Shown: piece after piece, positions 11,189 through 23,462 of the stretch
How positions within the stretch are numbered: position 1 is the first letter of the stretch
Layout: each line of letters begins with the position of its first letter
NCBI GenBank assembly: GCA_964036295.1
Contig: OZ038464.1
Location: forward strand, 13,812,001 to 13,876,000
Source: Plumapathes pennacea
Taxonomy: Eukaryota > Cnidaria > Anthozoa > Antipatharia > Myriopathidae
Length of the DNA stretch: 64,000 bases
Reading direction: 5' to 3'
The notes under the pieces: model-generated
The model's database searches: none
What the model was told of the DNA's origin: nothing
The model's input: the letters and a program-made list of their open reading frames with translations, nothing else
Made by a program: the position numbers and the translations under genes

Positions 11189-13355
11189 GCGATTATTTAA
11201 TGTTTACAAGTTTAACTCTGTGGGAAACAAAGGCGGAGAATAAAAATAATTCTATTCAATAGTCCAGGCTGCAGAAAGCAAGGATCAATTTAGAATGTTG
11301 AGTTTTTAAAGAAGTTCCGAGTGTCATTTGAGGAGTTGCACGTCCGCTTACGTTTATAACATTTGCAAACTCGATTGAATACTCCAAAAAAGAAAACAAT
11401 GACTTGAGCTCGTTGACAGCTTTTGTTTAAGTGATCACACCTGCAAGTTGCATTTAACGGAGTTCAGTCAGGAGTTGCAAATTTTCTTGGGTGAAGAGAT
11501 CGTGAGTCAATGGCAGTGAAAGGCTTTAAAATATTCCATATGTTTATTCTCTGAAAATAACCAACGTTAACAGTTTAATTTTTTCAGATATCGAATAAAC
11601 GGCTACAACACATGCAGCGCCTTTAAATAATAAATACTTAATGATAGTCAAATTTGCCTATTGGTCGAACTATTGCATTTTGAATTACGGTTGCATGATA
11701 TAGCCTGTGCGTCTCATTTATTCGTATGCAGTTTTTCGTGTTTATTCTGCCATTGCCAAGAAAGCTGGCCCCACGTTTACGGTAAAAATACGCAGTAGAG
11801 TTTTGCAGTTTAGTTTCGATAAAGCCTTTGCTGAGTTCCTCGGGTTATATTTTTCGTCCCAGTTGGAATACAGCTTGATCACGACGATCTCGAAATGTCT
11901 CCAAAGCTACTTTTGTTGACAGTATTTATGTTTGCTTCTGAGGCAAATGCGAATGGTAAGTGTCTCGGGTAAATCGTTAGACCCCAAGGCTCAGTTGCTC
12001 AAAGCACGATTAGGCTAATCCTGGATTAGGAGCAAACGTTTTGTTATCTTTAAGCCTTGGAACGGGAAGGCTTTGCTCACAACTCAGCGTTCTTGGTAAG
12101 TTTTGAGTTAAAGGAAGCTTTTTAGATGGCCTTTGAACAAGACCTTTCCTTTTGTTAGCCAACAGGACAAAATCGGTCACAAAAACAAGGCTTTAGCGGC
12201 TCTTTATTGATTTAGTTACTAACAGTCAAGGCTCTTTTGGGCGGATATTTTTGTAAGCGGACAGTTTTACTTATGGACGGCTTTACGAAACCCTGTTTAA
12301 ACTTTGGCTCAGTAAAACTTTGTATTTACACATTGATTGATCATCTCGTAAAACGAAAACGTCCAGTTACGGACACTTTTTTTCTGTTTGGCCGGAAGGT
12401 GTCCGCTTACAAAGCTGCAACTACCAGTATATGCTCACAATAAAACTGTATATTTCTTGGTATCATAATGTGTAATTTTTTTCATGCTGAACATGACCTT
12501 GTGAGTTAACCGCAGACTCTTCACAATTCTCTTTATTCTATATTCACAGAAAATTGCAGAAAGACGGCCTTTCTGCCCCAAATCTTTGGAAAAGCTCTGA
12601 AAAACCACCTCATCAGACGCTTCGAAACCAGCAGCTGCGAGCTTTGCCAGATACAATGCTATCTGGAGAGGAGATGCGTATCTTACAACTGTGGAAACAA
12701 CACATGCGAATTGAGTTCATCGGATCATGTTCTACACCCGAAAGATCTGATAGAACGTAAAGGATTCATTTACCAAGGAACAGAGGTAAGTGAAGATACA
12801 GAAAATTTATTTTATTTTTCTCTTCTAATTGCTCCACTTTTCACGAAGACACAAGCACAGAGCGGCAGTAGTTCTCAATATCTCACAGTAAAAATTAAAT
12901 CTGCGAAGGAAGCGCAACCCCTTTCTTTTTGCGCTTTATTATGCCGTTGCATTCGCGTCGCTCCTAAATTGTCCGGAATCTTGTACCAATAAATTATAGT
13001 AAGGAACATTTAGTAATTGCGGCTCTGTCCTTTACTTGTTTAGAATTCGTGACGTTAGATGTAGCTACTCAAATTTTTCATTTTGAATTCACTGCATCGT
13101 CAAGGAACAAATGCTCCTGTTAGGCTTTATTGGGGCCACATCGATCAATCATTTCCGCATAACCCTTGACAACTATAAAGTTTATGCCATAATTTATATA
13201 AGTTCAATTCTACAATTGTCTTAGTTTTTCATTTAAAATTTATCTTTGTGAATGTTTTCTGCTATAATGCATGTAGCTATAAATTAGCCATTTTTCCCCC
13301 ATTCTACCTCCTGGGTCGCTCTAGATTGGAAGCGAGCCTAGTATACAGCAAGACG
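11189..13355. repeat. Tandem segmental duplication, unit B (left part)
   Basis: Starts at GGCGATTATTTAATG and matches unit A from 126 and unit C from 27388 until AGCAAGACG, where it is cut by the 8.8-kb block. Unit B resumes at 22192 and runs to about 27387. Between the two cut points the ancestral unit (31672-33563 in C) had both EGF exons; unit B has none. Confidence 0.85.
11843..11855 (+). promoter_or_regulatory. TATA-like element of the PAN-FN3 gene
   Basis: GGGTTATATTTTT, in the same place as in unit A, about 45 bases before the ATG at 11895. The chimeric gene therefore seems to use the promoter of the old FReD gene. Confidence 0.4.
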
Positions 13356-16300
13356 CAGGGGCGGATCTAGGAATTTTGAAAACAGGGGTGGCTGGCCGCC
13401 GAGTATCGGTCGAGTGCCGGAGGCGCGAGCTGCTGGGGGGGGGGGGGGGGGGGGGGGGGGGTCAGGGGGTATGCCCCCCTCCCCCCCGAGAAGTTTTGAA
13501 ATCTAGAGTCTCTGAAATGGCATTTCCTGTGTTTTGAGACCACTTTGGCGCTACATTATTGGTGACTGGTTTAACCCTTGATGGCTCCATTTAAGTCTGG
13601 AAAATCTTATGACGTTAGACCAAATTCGCAGACAGCACTGTGTGTTGCATCATTTCATGCGGCCTGTGGGCTCTCGTTACTCCTGAATTGACCGCCTCAC
13701 ATAAGAGAAAATCAAATAGTGTATTTTTATTACTGGTTTAACTGGAAAACAAAGTTTCATATACAGTGGAACCTCCCTGAGCGACCACCTCCCCTAAGCG
13801 ACCACCTCTCTTAAGCGACCACTTACCAAATGACCGAAACCTCTCGTAAGCGACCGCGACCGCGACCGCCTTTGATTCTCACCGTTTGAGTTTTTCTATT
13901 GTTTTTTTTTTACCTCTCTGTGCTCCCAAAAAGCAATTTTCTGAGCAAGAACTAACTTCCTTGCATAAACCAGACCCAACAAAACACTAACATAGGCGAA
14001 GACCCTTGCGATCACAACATGGACTTTTATCTTTTTGTGTTTATAGCAACCAACAGCCACCTGGACTTTCCGTTTTCGTCTCGTCGCTGTAAAATTCTTT
14101 ACGTTTATACGAAAAAGGCGACGCCTTTTATGATTTTTTTCCTGTGTTTTAATGTGACAAACTTTTAATAAGGCAGTTATTTAAAAAAAGCCACCCCGTT
14201 TTGCTCTAGTAATTATTTGCCTCACGATACCGCTTGCAAGAAAAGACATGATGGGCAAATCAATTGTTGCTACCGCGGCATAAACATGGAACACTAATTA
14301 TTCAGGAGTTAAACTAGACTGGCCTTGCCAGTGAGCTCGCGGCGTGAGTTGGGTCGAGACCAGAATATAAAATGGAAAGTAGGGGACAAGAGCGGAACTC
14401 CCAAGAGAGACTTCCAATTTCTCACCATAAAAATATCACACAGTATAGAGAACTTGGCTTTTGACACCTTGATTAAACTAAAAATTATTATTACAACACT
14501 CATACACTTGCTTCTTAAAGGTTGAGCGACCCTGCATCTTGAGAATGCGTGACATATCTTTTTATGCACAATCGATTATGACAGTTTGACCTTGACTCAT
14601 ATTTCTAATCAGAGGCCACGATTAATCCAGCCTTCGCTTCACTACTTCTATCAGGCTTTCGAGTATTCGTGCTCTGTAACAAATATAAAATTGAAAGCGA
14701 GGAATGTCACACGAGAGATGTTTACAATATTATTGCGCTTTTGTTCACAGTGTGTTCAGTCCATTTGTGACTGCAAACTCAATCCTCAGAATTATTTCGG
14801 TGTATTTTTCATTTCTGGTATTTAATGAACATTGCGAAACAAAGACTACATGATCGAATGAAAGAAACACTTCAACAGGCAATGTACGATACGCAGAAGA
14901 ATTTTATGAGGCAACAGATGTCATGTACAGAGTAAAGCATAAAGCGTCATTGTTTTGCGGCTAAAGCTCACCGTAGCTTTGGTTTCTGTTTTCGCCCTGT
15001 TATCTTCCCAAAAGTATTTCGTGTCGCCACAGAAAGTTTCGTCGGGACTAAATACTTATCGGCGACAGAGATATTTGCAATACCCCAGAAGTACCATCAA
15101 ACATTTGTTTACGGCTATTCTCAAAGCTTGTGCGGTGAACGCGAGCCAAAATCTTTTCCTAAAATCCAGTTTATCCGTGCATATTCCGCAGAGCCAAATG
15201 GCGTTGAATTTGAATGGGATGCAGTTTACTTTTTCGCTTCACTACTTATGTGTTTTCTTTTATTAACTCAATACGTTTTTTTCTATCAGGCTTTCGAGTA
15301 TTCGTGCTCTATAACAAATATAAAATTGAAAGCGAGGAATGTCACACGAGAGATGTTTACAATATTATTGCACTTTTGTTCACAGTGTGTTCAGTCCATT
15401 TGTGACTGCAAACTCAATCCTCAGAATTATTTCGGTGTATTTTTCATTTCTGGTATTCACTGACCATTGCGAAACAAAGGCTACATGATCGAATGAAAGA
15501 AACACTTCAACAGGCAATGTACGATGCGCAGAAGAATTTTATGAGGCAACAGATGTCATGTACAGAGTAAAGCATAAAGCGTCATTGTTTTACGGCTAAA
15601 GCTCACCGTAGCTTTGGTTTCTGTTTTCGCCCTGTTATCTTCCCAAAAGTATTTCGTGTCGCCACAGAAAGTTTCGTCGGGACTAAATATTTATCGGCGA
15701 CAGCGGTACCATCAAATATTTGTTTACGGCTATTCTCAAAGCTTTCGCGGTGAACGCGAGCCAAAATCGTTCCCGAAAATCCAGTTTATCCGTGCATATT
15801 CCACAGAGCCAAATGGTGTTGAGTTTGGATGGGATGCAGTTAACTTTTACACACAAGTAACGAGCAATTCACTGGCCACATCTCGAGTTGTTTAGCGAAA
15901 TCAATTACGTCATCGCCCAGCACGTGATAATATGAACCAATCACCATGTGCTGATTCTCGACCCACAAAAAGGAAAAAAATAAAAAAATAAAAAAGGCCC
16001 ATTTTTAAGCTCTCGTGGGCCCCAGGCCCCCGCGAGCAATAAAGACGCCGGCCTATAAGAATTTTATTTGCGTTTGGTCATACCACTCAGTTTTATTAAC
16101 ATTTTATTCAAAGTTCCATTTTCATTTTTCTACTGAGTTGATTAACAGTTCTTTAAAAAATTGTATAATATTAATATAGTTGTAGTAGTTACACGACCAC
16201 ATCAACACTTTTGCTGCGTTTAAACGTATCGTGTTTAAATGAAGGCTTTTTAATTGTATTGTATTGCCCAAATATTCATTTAAATTGACTGTTCGCCTTT

Positions 16301-18909
16301 CACCTTATTCGAGCATTTTTCTGCATAGAATGTCTTGATGAAATGACCCTATTAATGTAAGTTCTGACTTTCATTTCAGACTCCTCATCATGGCTGCGGT
16401 TCTTGTAACAGTAAGTTTACATTTTCATCACCACTCCCATTTTTGGGCTTCATATGAAAGTTTGTATGCAAATATTTTCCCCGAAGGTAAACAGCTACAA
16501 ATTCTGCAATCCGATTGGCTCCCTGAATTGATTAACCACAGGAAATGGGAGACTTTCAATATATCGGTAAACTGATGATGTCACAGGAATATATATATAT
16601 TTTAAAGAAGCATTAAAGAGATGTGTTGCTGTGATATGTAAGCTGATATGTCCGTACTTCTCAAAAATGATCGACAGTTGTATTTTTACAAAACGTACAA
16701 ATTCAGAACATTTTCACTACATGGATACATACACACGAATGGTGTTGACGATGGTGATGGTGATTGAGGTGGTGGTGGTGGTGGTTAAATCATGGTCAGT
16801 TGTGCTGACTGTTGAGGCTTTTCACGTCGTCATTAATACACAAAAAAAGATCATTGTCTATTTTTAATGTTTGTTTCAGTATGTATGTTAGCATGTCAAG
16901 GGAGTGAACTTATGGTCACGGCTCAACACATGACATTGTGAAGACGCCCGGACTCTTACATCTCTACTACACATGTTACATGTTATAAATCATCAATTCA
17001 CGATCTCTCTATTTTGAACCTATATGATTGATTAGTTTTCATGATATCTATGCATTGATGCTTTTTACAGGACTACCAAAACCTCCTGGTAATGTGCGAG
17101 GTCATAACATCAGCTCAACAAGTATACTTGTGCAGTGGGACGGCGTACCCAAGGCTGATAAGAAAGGAATCATCAAGGGATACCTGGTCAAGTACAAAGC
17201 CTTGAATACAAGCGACGAACAAACGTCCAAAACTGTGAACGGGTTAGAACGAGAAGAGCAGGCTTTGAAGGGCTTAAACGAATTCACAAAGTACAACATC
17301 TGCGTCGTAGCTTTTACTGATCAAGGAGATGGTCCAGTGAACTGTACAGTTGTGATGACAGCCGAGGATAGTAAGTTTTCATCTTATTGCAAGTCGTCCT
17401 GCCTTAAATATTATTGAGAATGGAAATTAGAGCCGTTTTCGGATGACTGTCGAAAACCAAAACCAAAGTAATCACACAGGCCATTCACAGAGACAGAGAA
17501 AACAGTTCAGCCAATTGGAAGCCAAAGTAATTTGCGTTTGGTTTTATTTTCCAATCAGCAGTGCGAGCACACGCCATCGCTTACGTGAGAAGTGTTTGGT
17601 TTTGGTTTTGTTCCTGATTGGCTGAGCATGCTGAAAAACTTGTGTGGACCAATCCGAAAGCGAAGCAAACGCAAAACCAAAGCAATCACACAGTTACTTT
17701 CGACAGTCATCTAAAACCCGCTTTACTTCCAGGGTTCTTGTCTTTGTTATAAATCATGTTATGTTTGTATGTTGTGCCAGTATTCTCTTGTTTATAGTCA
17801 TGTGAATTTTCCTGATATTTATGCAAAGACGTTTTATAATCAGGGCCCGGAAAACCTCCGAGTAATGTACGAGGGCATAACATCAGCTCGAAAAGTATTC
17901 TGGTGCAGTGGGACGATGTACCTCACGCTGATCAGAATGGAAATATAAAAGGATACCGGGTCAAGTACAGAACAGGTGGAGGAGAAATTGAAACACAAGT
18001 GAACGGTTCAGGAACTCGAGAGACGGCTTTGGCGGAGTTGAACGAGTTCACAAAGTACAACATTTGTGTGTTGGCCTTCACTGTTAAAGGAAATGGTCCA
18101 ATGAATTGCACAGATGTTATGACAGCTGAGGATAGTAAGTGTTTCTTTCATTCTGTTTGCTAGCTCGTTCTGCCCTGCAAATCAGTTAGTGGGGAATTGG
18201 TCCAACTTGTGAAAAAAACGTCACACCCGAAGTTGCTTCTGGTACATTCATGTTAACTTTGTGGACATTACTTAGACATGTCATCGAATAAATGTTTACT
18301 GCCCTGCAAAACGTTCACACGTATTCTCTCTACTTTGCATTGGGCCACTCGGAGGACCACTTGTTTATTCAAATTCTGTAATATTTTATGTTATCCTCGT
18401 TAAAAAGAGTCTTTATTTCTTTGCCTTTAAACAGGACCCGCAAAACCTCCAAGTAATGTACGAGGTCACAACATCAGTTCAACACATATTCTGGTGCAGT
18501 GGGACGATGTACCGCAGACAGATCAGAATGGAATCATCAAGGGATACCGGGTCAAGTACAAAGCCTTGAACACAAGTGAAGAACAAACTTCAAAAACTAT
18601 AAACGGCTCATATCATAAAGAGCAGGCCCTGGAGTGCTTAAAGGAAATCACAAACTACAACATATGTGTGTTGGCTTTCACGGTTAAAGGAGATGGCCCA
18701 GAGAGTTGCATTTTGGTGGTCACGGCTGAGGACAGTAAGTTTCCATCTTGTTTTGTCTTGTTTTATTGCGAAATGTTAAATTTTACCCAATAGGGTGATA
18801 GAATTTCATTTTACGGAACTTCGTCTTTTAAGAATAAAATCTTTTTAAACATCACCAGCTGAAAAGAAACCCGTTAATTGTATCACGTGTATGTATATAT
18901 ATATATATA

Positions 18910-18948
<39 letters not shown>

Positions 18949-19519
18949 GTGTGTGATGGTGGTGGTGGTAATCTTTTGTCTCTTTGAAGTTTCCATAATC
19001 CTGAGTGGTAGAAGAATTTAGACTTGGTCAAAATCTGATAAGCAGATCGCATTAGCAAATCTCATTACACTTTTAACGTCCTTCAATTTCTATTTACTCC
19101 CCACAGATGTGATAACTGCAAACATCACATGTGACAATCTATGCAGCATATATGCTGACGGAACATTTATTGGAGATGACAACGCAGACTGGAGTAAAGC
19201 CACTAAGTTCACTTTCCCAAAAGGAACAAAGGTAATTGGAATTCACGGGAAAGATACGGGTTACGCGGCAGCTCTCATTGGATCGTTCAGCAACGGACTG
19301 GTGACTAACAGAAGCTGGAAGTGCAGCAAAACACATTCTACAGGGTGGAGCACGGGGAGTTTTGACGACACCGCCTGGCCGGCTGCTGTTGAGTACGGAG
19401 AGTACGGTGTCAAGCCTTGGGGACTAAAAGTAAAACATATTTCCTTTTGTGCGAAGTGGATCTGGACGGAGGACAATAATAATGGTGATAATGAAGTGTA
19501 CTGCAGAATCAAGGTTTAG
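11895..19519 (+). CDS. Chimeric secreted PAN-FN3-FN3-FN3-C-terminal domain protein
   Basis: Seven exons give 1632 nt (543 residues): 11895-11955, 12550-12785, 16380-16410, 17071-17370, 17844-18134, 18435-18734 and 19107-19519, all GT-AG. The first two are the signal peptide and PAN exons of the FReD family. The 31-nt exon TPHHGCGSCN turns phase 0 at the PAN exon end into phase 1, as the FN3 exons need. Each FN3 exon opens with a PPxNVRGHNIS-like stretch, has LVQWD, KGYxVKY, KYNICVLAFT and ends MTAED. The last exon (ITCDNLCSIYADGTFIG, RSWKCSKT, FDDTAWPAA, KWIWTED) resembles an unnamed galactose-binding-like beta-sandwich seen in marine invertebrate secreted proteins. Role unknown; extracellular binding or adhesion is inferred. 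Exons 3-7 lie inside the 13356-22191 block. The join is supported by phase and frame, not by transcripts. Confidence 0.75.
13434..13463. repeat. Poly-G run inside the hAT-like left end
   Basis: Roughly 28 consecutive G in the reference, followed by GTCAGGGGGTATGCCCCCCTCC. The length is unlikely to be reliable because such runs are hard to sequence. Confidence 0.85.
14648..15900. repeat. Tandem duplication, 635-bp period, unknown nature
   Basis: The sequence from CTATCAGGCTTTCGAG (14648) recurs at 15283 with few changes and runs to about 15900. Each copy holds short ORFs (for example one with PKSFPKIQFIRAYS), but the reading frames do not agree between copies and I recognise no domain. CTATCAG could serve as a splice acceptor, so a captured exon is possible. 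It lies in intron 2 of the PAN-FN3 gene. Confidence 0.6.
17429..17722. mobile_element. MITE with GTTTTCGGATGACTGTCGAAA ends, in FN3 intron
   Basis: Left end AGAGCCGTTTTCGGATGACT, right end (complement) AAAGCGGGTTTTAGATGACT, with AACCAAAACCAAAG and CCAATC-box-like repeats inside. The same family forms the pair at 60520-61140. The ORF at 17443 is part of the MITE. Confidence 0.65.
18891..18969. repeat. TA / GT / GGT microsatellite
   Basis: About eight TA units, then about fifteen GT units, then GGT units. It lies in the last intron of the PAN-FN3 gene, about 140 bases upstream of the acceptor at 19106. Confidence 0.9.
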
Positions 19520-21590
19520 CTTCACTTTTATGCATGCAGTAACGTGATGTGTAAACGTGTTAAAGACAGAAGATTTCCTTTAGCCATGTCTGGAGTTTGT
19601 ACGTATACATGAACATCGCGCAGTTGTCAAATAGTAATAATCACTGAACTCATTTCTAAGATCAACACGAACGAAATATAGTGCTAAAGTAGTTTGTATC
19701 TTCTGAATTATCCTAAAATACTGGTCAGCCTTCAAAATCTTGAAGGAGTATATTGTTATTCCTGAAAAACAATCATGTCAAGAAACAATTTGACGTTGGC
19801 TTCATTGTAAATAAGGACACAATGGATGTGAGCAGCCCATGCCAAACATATTTCCCGTCACCTAATGCTGAATATCAGTAAAGATTGTTATATACAATTT
19901 GTACAGCACGTTTTTTTAGCTTTACTTTCAAGCAGATCGAAGAGCCAATCAGCGCCCGAACAGCACAATATAGAATAAAACGTCCATCTACCTTTGTGCT
20001 CTTTGTAGGCTTAGTCAGTGTGTCGGCCAAAAATGTTTACTCGGCGCTGTGGTTCTTTGATAAACTGAGGCACTGATTTTACATTCAGTCACCTTTGCAC
20101 AAGGTACAAATGCACGTAAGATTTACATTGATTATCCAGAAGCCAACGAAACCGACAATTTGTATTGTCTGTTTTGTGTCAACACAGGGTGGTTTTCGTT
20201 GACTGTGATTACGTTGGAGATTGAAATTGCTGTGCGTTTTGATTGGTCCAAACAAGGCAACATCGTCGGCCAATCAAAGAAGTCAAGACAAAACCAGTTG
20301 CGATTTGTTCACATAAACAAGTTGGCGTTTTATAGCACTGCATATTGGTGTCTATTTCAAAGCAAAATCAAGTACAACTTACTTTAGTTTCTGGTTGATT
20401 CAAAATGTTTTCTTTCAGCCCGTGCATGATTTGTATTGTTATTACTTAATTTTTTAACCCCGTTTTAGTTTTAGGAGAGTCAACCGAAAACTGCCCCGGT
20501 GTTATTTTACGCATGTTTGAATAGCATGTTCAACTTACTGTTATTCGTAAGCTAAGTGTATCTTCTATATAGTTTGCTAATATATATTAGTCACGTCAAA
20601 CGCTTGTAACAGCTTCCAATTGTATAAAACCACCTCTTCCGTTTGTTACTAATTTTATCATACAATTGTGTACCGTAATACTCGTTTTAAATTAATAAAA
20701 AATGTAATGAAATAATGTTTGTCTATACTGGACTCTGAAATAGTCACAAAAAAATCTTGGAACTGGAAGATCTCCACCGTTGAGGTAATAATAATGATGA
20801 AGTGAAACTGTAGTTTTAGCTTTACTTACGAAAAAAGAAATGCAAACAATTTTGTTAATACACCATATTTCAATAACAACGTTTGGACATATGCTCTCTT
20901 TCTGTCAAGTTTCGAGCCAGCGGGTGGGTGATTAATTAAATACACTTGAGGGAGGGTAGTCGAAATTAAAAACGATAACGGAACAATTATAACAGAGGAT
21001 AAGTTTAGGGTTTTCAGTGTAATTGATTATCGTGTTCGTGAACAGAAATTGGATCATTAACGCACAATTTCCGTATTGGTAATGTGATGCAAATATTTAT
21101 CTGGCTATCTGTTACTTTTCCAAATTATTTTGTCCTAGCACGTCACGACGCCTACTTCGGAGCTCAAAAAATATAAAAAAGACATAATTAAACGCTAGTT
21201 CATTTACAACTTGATAGATCGATGGGCTATAGGGGAACAAGACAATTTTTACCACAGCAGCTGTTCAGGACAAAACGTCCATCAAAAATTGGCAAATACG
21301 GTTGATTACACAGTCCAACTCCAGCAGGACAAGTATTTGTTAATCACGAGATATACCGGACAAAACAAAAATGCTCTTTTACTAACAAACAAAAAGACGT
21401 TTGAATAATACATCGAACTGACAACGAAAATGTAAAAGTTTTTCCTTGAAAACTGAAGTTACCATTGTGCATGCCAGTTTCGTCCATCAACCAATTCCTT
21501 TTTATTGGCCGTGTCAATTTTGTTTGTGACCTATAAATGCAAATTTTTTCACTCTTTATGTCAATTGACCATCTGGCCTCGTTCGTTTAG
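19520..21590. other. 3' flank of the PAN-FN3 gene, no further exon seen
   Basis: Candidate poly(A) signals are AATAAA at about 19975 and at about 20694. The rest is AT-rich with short ORFs that show no domain and carry CCAATC-like inverted pieces around 20240-20275. I see no gene here. Confidence 0.5.
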
Positions 21591-21622
21591 TTTACAAAGT
21601 AGAAGAAGGTCTATCGATTGAA

Positions 21623-21850
21623 ATGAGCTTCGAGAAAGTGAAGATAACCATCCTCTTCTTAACGACTGCACTCATCCACACATCGCTGTCCTCTGAAGTT
21701 TTTAAGCGAATCTTGGATGAGTCCTCCGCGTATTTTGAGATTCATGAGTTTCATTGGCTTTCCCCTCCATCTGCGTTGAGCGCTTCAACAAAGGAAACAT
21801 CCTCTATGCACTGTGCGTTGGCCTGTCTTCGACTGCCCTGGTGCTTTTAA
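21623..21850 (+). pseudogene. Orphan signal peptide plus start of a PAN-like domain
   Basis: A 75-residue ORF starts MSFEKVKITILFLTTALIHT, a good signal peptide, and ends in HCALACLRLPWCF, like the first cysteine helix of a PAN/apple domain (usually followed by a few more residues and further cysteines). It stops there, and the next codons show no continuing domain or clear donor. CCTATAAATG about 90 bases upstream could be a TATA box. It is not one of the unit A-C exons and lies just inside the right end of the 8.8-kb block. Probably the broken 5' end of a different PAN gene brought in with the block. Confidence 0.45.
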
Positions 21851-22320
21851 AATAGTACTGATTGTGTAATGTAACGTGCACCAGGACACAAGTTTGATTT
21901 CTTAAAACTCAAGGTGTTATTCTCTCACTAAAACTGTTTTTTTTTTTAATACTGTTTGTTGATCAAAGCTGGATCTCACTCAGAGCTCCCATGGTGAGAA
22001 CATCCCGCAAGCAAACATATCCCGTAAGCGACCACTTAAAGCCAAACGAAGGGTGGTCGCTTACGGGAGGTTCCACTGTATTGAGACACTTGTCCAGATT
22101 GATTATTTTTTTAATTTTATTTCAAAATACCCATAATTCCTTTTTTGCCACTTCAGAGGGGAGGAGTGGCTAGCCACCCAATCCACCCCTGCGGTCGTCC
22201 GCGTATGGGTGCAACTTATACCGACTGGATTCTGAAAACGGATTAAAAAGGTTGTTCCACTCCAAGTGTTTGACAGATGAGTGCACTGGTTGAAGTGTTT
22301 CATGTGCTTTTACACAACAG

Positions 22321-23462
22321 GTACACGTTTTAAAAACTGCATGGAACACCACAAGTCTGGTTACAAAACCAACGGTGTGTACACAATTTATCACGACGAA
22401 CTGAAACCTTTTGACGTTTTCTGCGCGACCAAACCACAGCGGGAGGGGGCTGGACTGTCTTCCAGAAGAGACTCGACGGCTCCGTTGATTTCTACCGAGG
22501 CTGGGCCGACTACAAACAAGGCTTCGGTGACCTGAGTGGTGAGTTCTGGCTCGGGTTGGACAAGATACACCGACTGACAAGTCAGACGAACAACAAACTG
22601 CGAGTTGAACTGGAGGATTTTGATGGGAACACAACTTACGCAGAGTACGATAAGTTTACTGTGTCAAATGAAGCAGCAAATTACAAACTGAGTGTTGGAG
22701 GATACTCGGGTAAGTAAATATTTGAAATTATGAGTATGCGATACAATAAGGGAAAAGGATCCTGCCCACGATATTCATAACCTCCCCCCTCTCATAACTC
22801 ACTGCTATAAACAAAGTGTTGACTGACCAACTGCTATTATTTCATGACATACAATATTCAGTAAATGAATGTGCTTTTCTCACTGGCGTAATAAATAATG
22901 GATTAGAACTTGGGTATTTTTCATAATCTCACTTTATTGTAAGTGTCGTATCTTATACTTGATGAACCGGGTCAAAACCGGTTGGGAAATGTTTCTCAGT
23001 CACATCTATTCTGCTAAAGCTAACTAGTTGTTTGCTTCCAAGAACGATCCTAGTGAAGAGTCAATTTGAAATCTTTTTACCTCCATACCCATAAACTATA
23101 TAGTTGCATTTTTTGCTGCCCAATCTATGGATGCAAAATGTTTGCTAAACCCCGGCCAAAATGAAATTTAATGTAACCTCGCTCCTGCAGGAACAGCAGG
23201 TGACTCGTTGACTGGGCCGCATAATGGAATGGCCTTCAGTACTAAAGACAGAGACAACGATAATAAAGTGTCTGAAACGTGTGCCGTGACTTACAAAGGC
23301 GCCTGGTGGTACAACGCGTGTCACAAGTCCAACTTGAACGGTCTGTACCATCACGGTCAGCACTCGACGTCTTTTGCTGACGGCGTTAACTGGAAGACCT
23401 GGAAGGGGTATCACTACTCCGCCAAACGCGCCGAGATGAAGATCAGACCTGTTGACTTCTGA
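22321..23462 (+). pseudogene. Stranded fibrinogen-like exons of unit B
   Basis: Two exons, 22321-22709 and 23191-23462, match exons 5-6 of the A and C genes with intact splice sites. The first is 389 nt instead of 387: TTCTGCGCGACC replaces TTCTGCGACC near 22423, which shifts the frame early in the domain. No promoter, signal peptide, PAN or EGF exon precedes them in usable order; the PAN exon of unit B is now spliced elsewhere. The second exon is still open and ends RPVDF. The shift and the loss of a 5' end agree with a tail released from selection after the 8.8-kb block arrived. Another use, such as an alternative last exon of the PAN-FN3 gene, would still meet the frameshift. Confidence 0.8.

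Larger units (their letters stand above)
13356..22191. mobile_element. 8.8-kb block with hAT-like ends replacing the EGF exons of unit B
   Basis: The left end is CAGGGGCGGATCTAGG and the right end, complemented, is CAGGGGTGGATTGGG; inside both, a second shared motif (ACAGTGGAACCTCCC) occurs at about 13764 and 22081 in opposite directions. CAGGGGCGGATC-type termini are typical of hAT elements; another such end is at 39035-39079. The block carries the linker, three FN3 exons, the last exon and 3' flank of the chimeric gene, a 635-bp tandem repeat, a MITE and an orphan N-terminal ORF. Flanks differ (AGCAAGACG and CGGTCGTCC) because they come from two places of the ancestral unit, so this is not a simple insertion. 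Confidence 0.55.

Noticed and set aside
22281-22535. Open frame across the unit B fibrinogen exon taken as a live gene
   Set aside because: It leaves the fibrinogen frame at the 2-nt insertion near 22423 and has no proper upstream exons.
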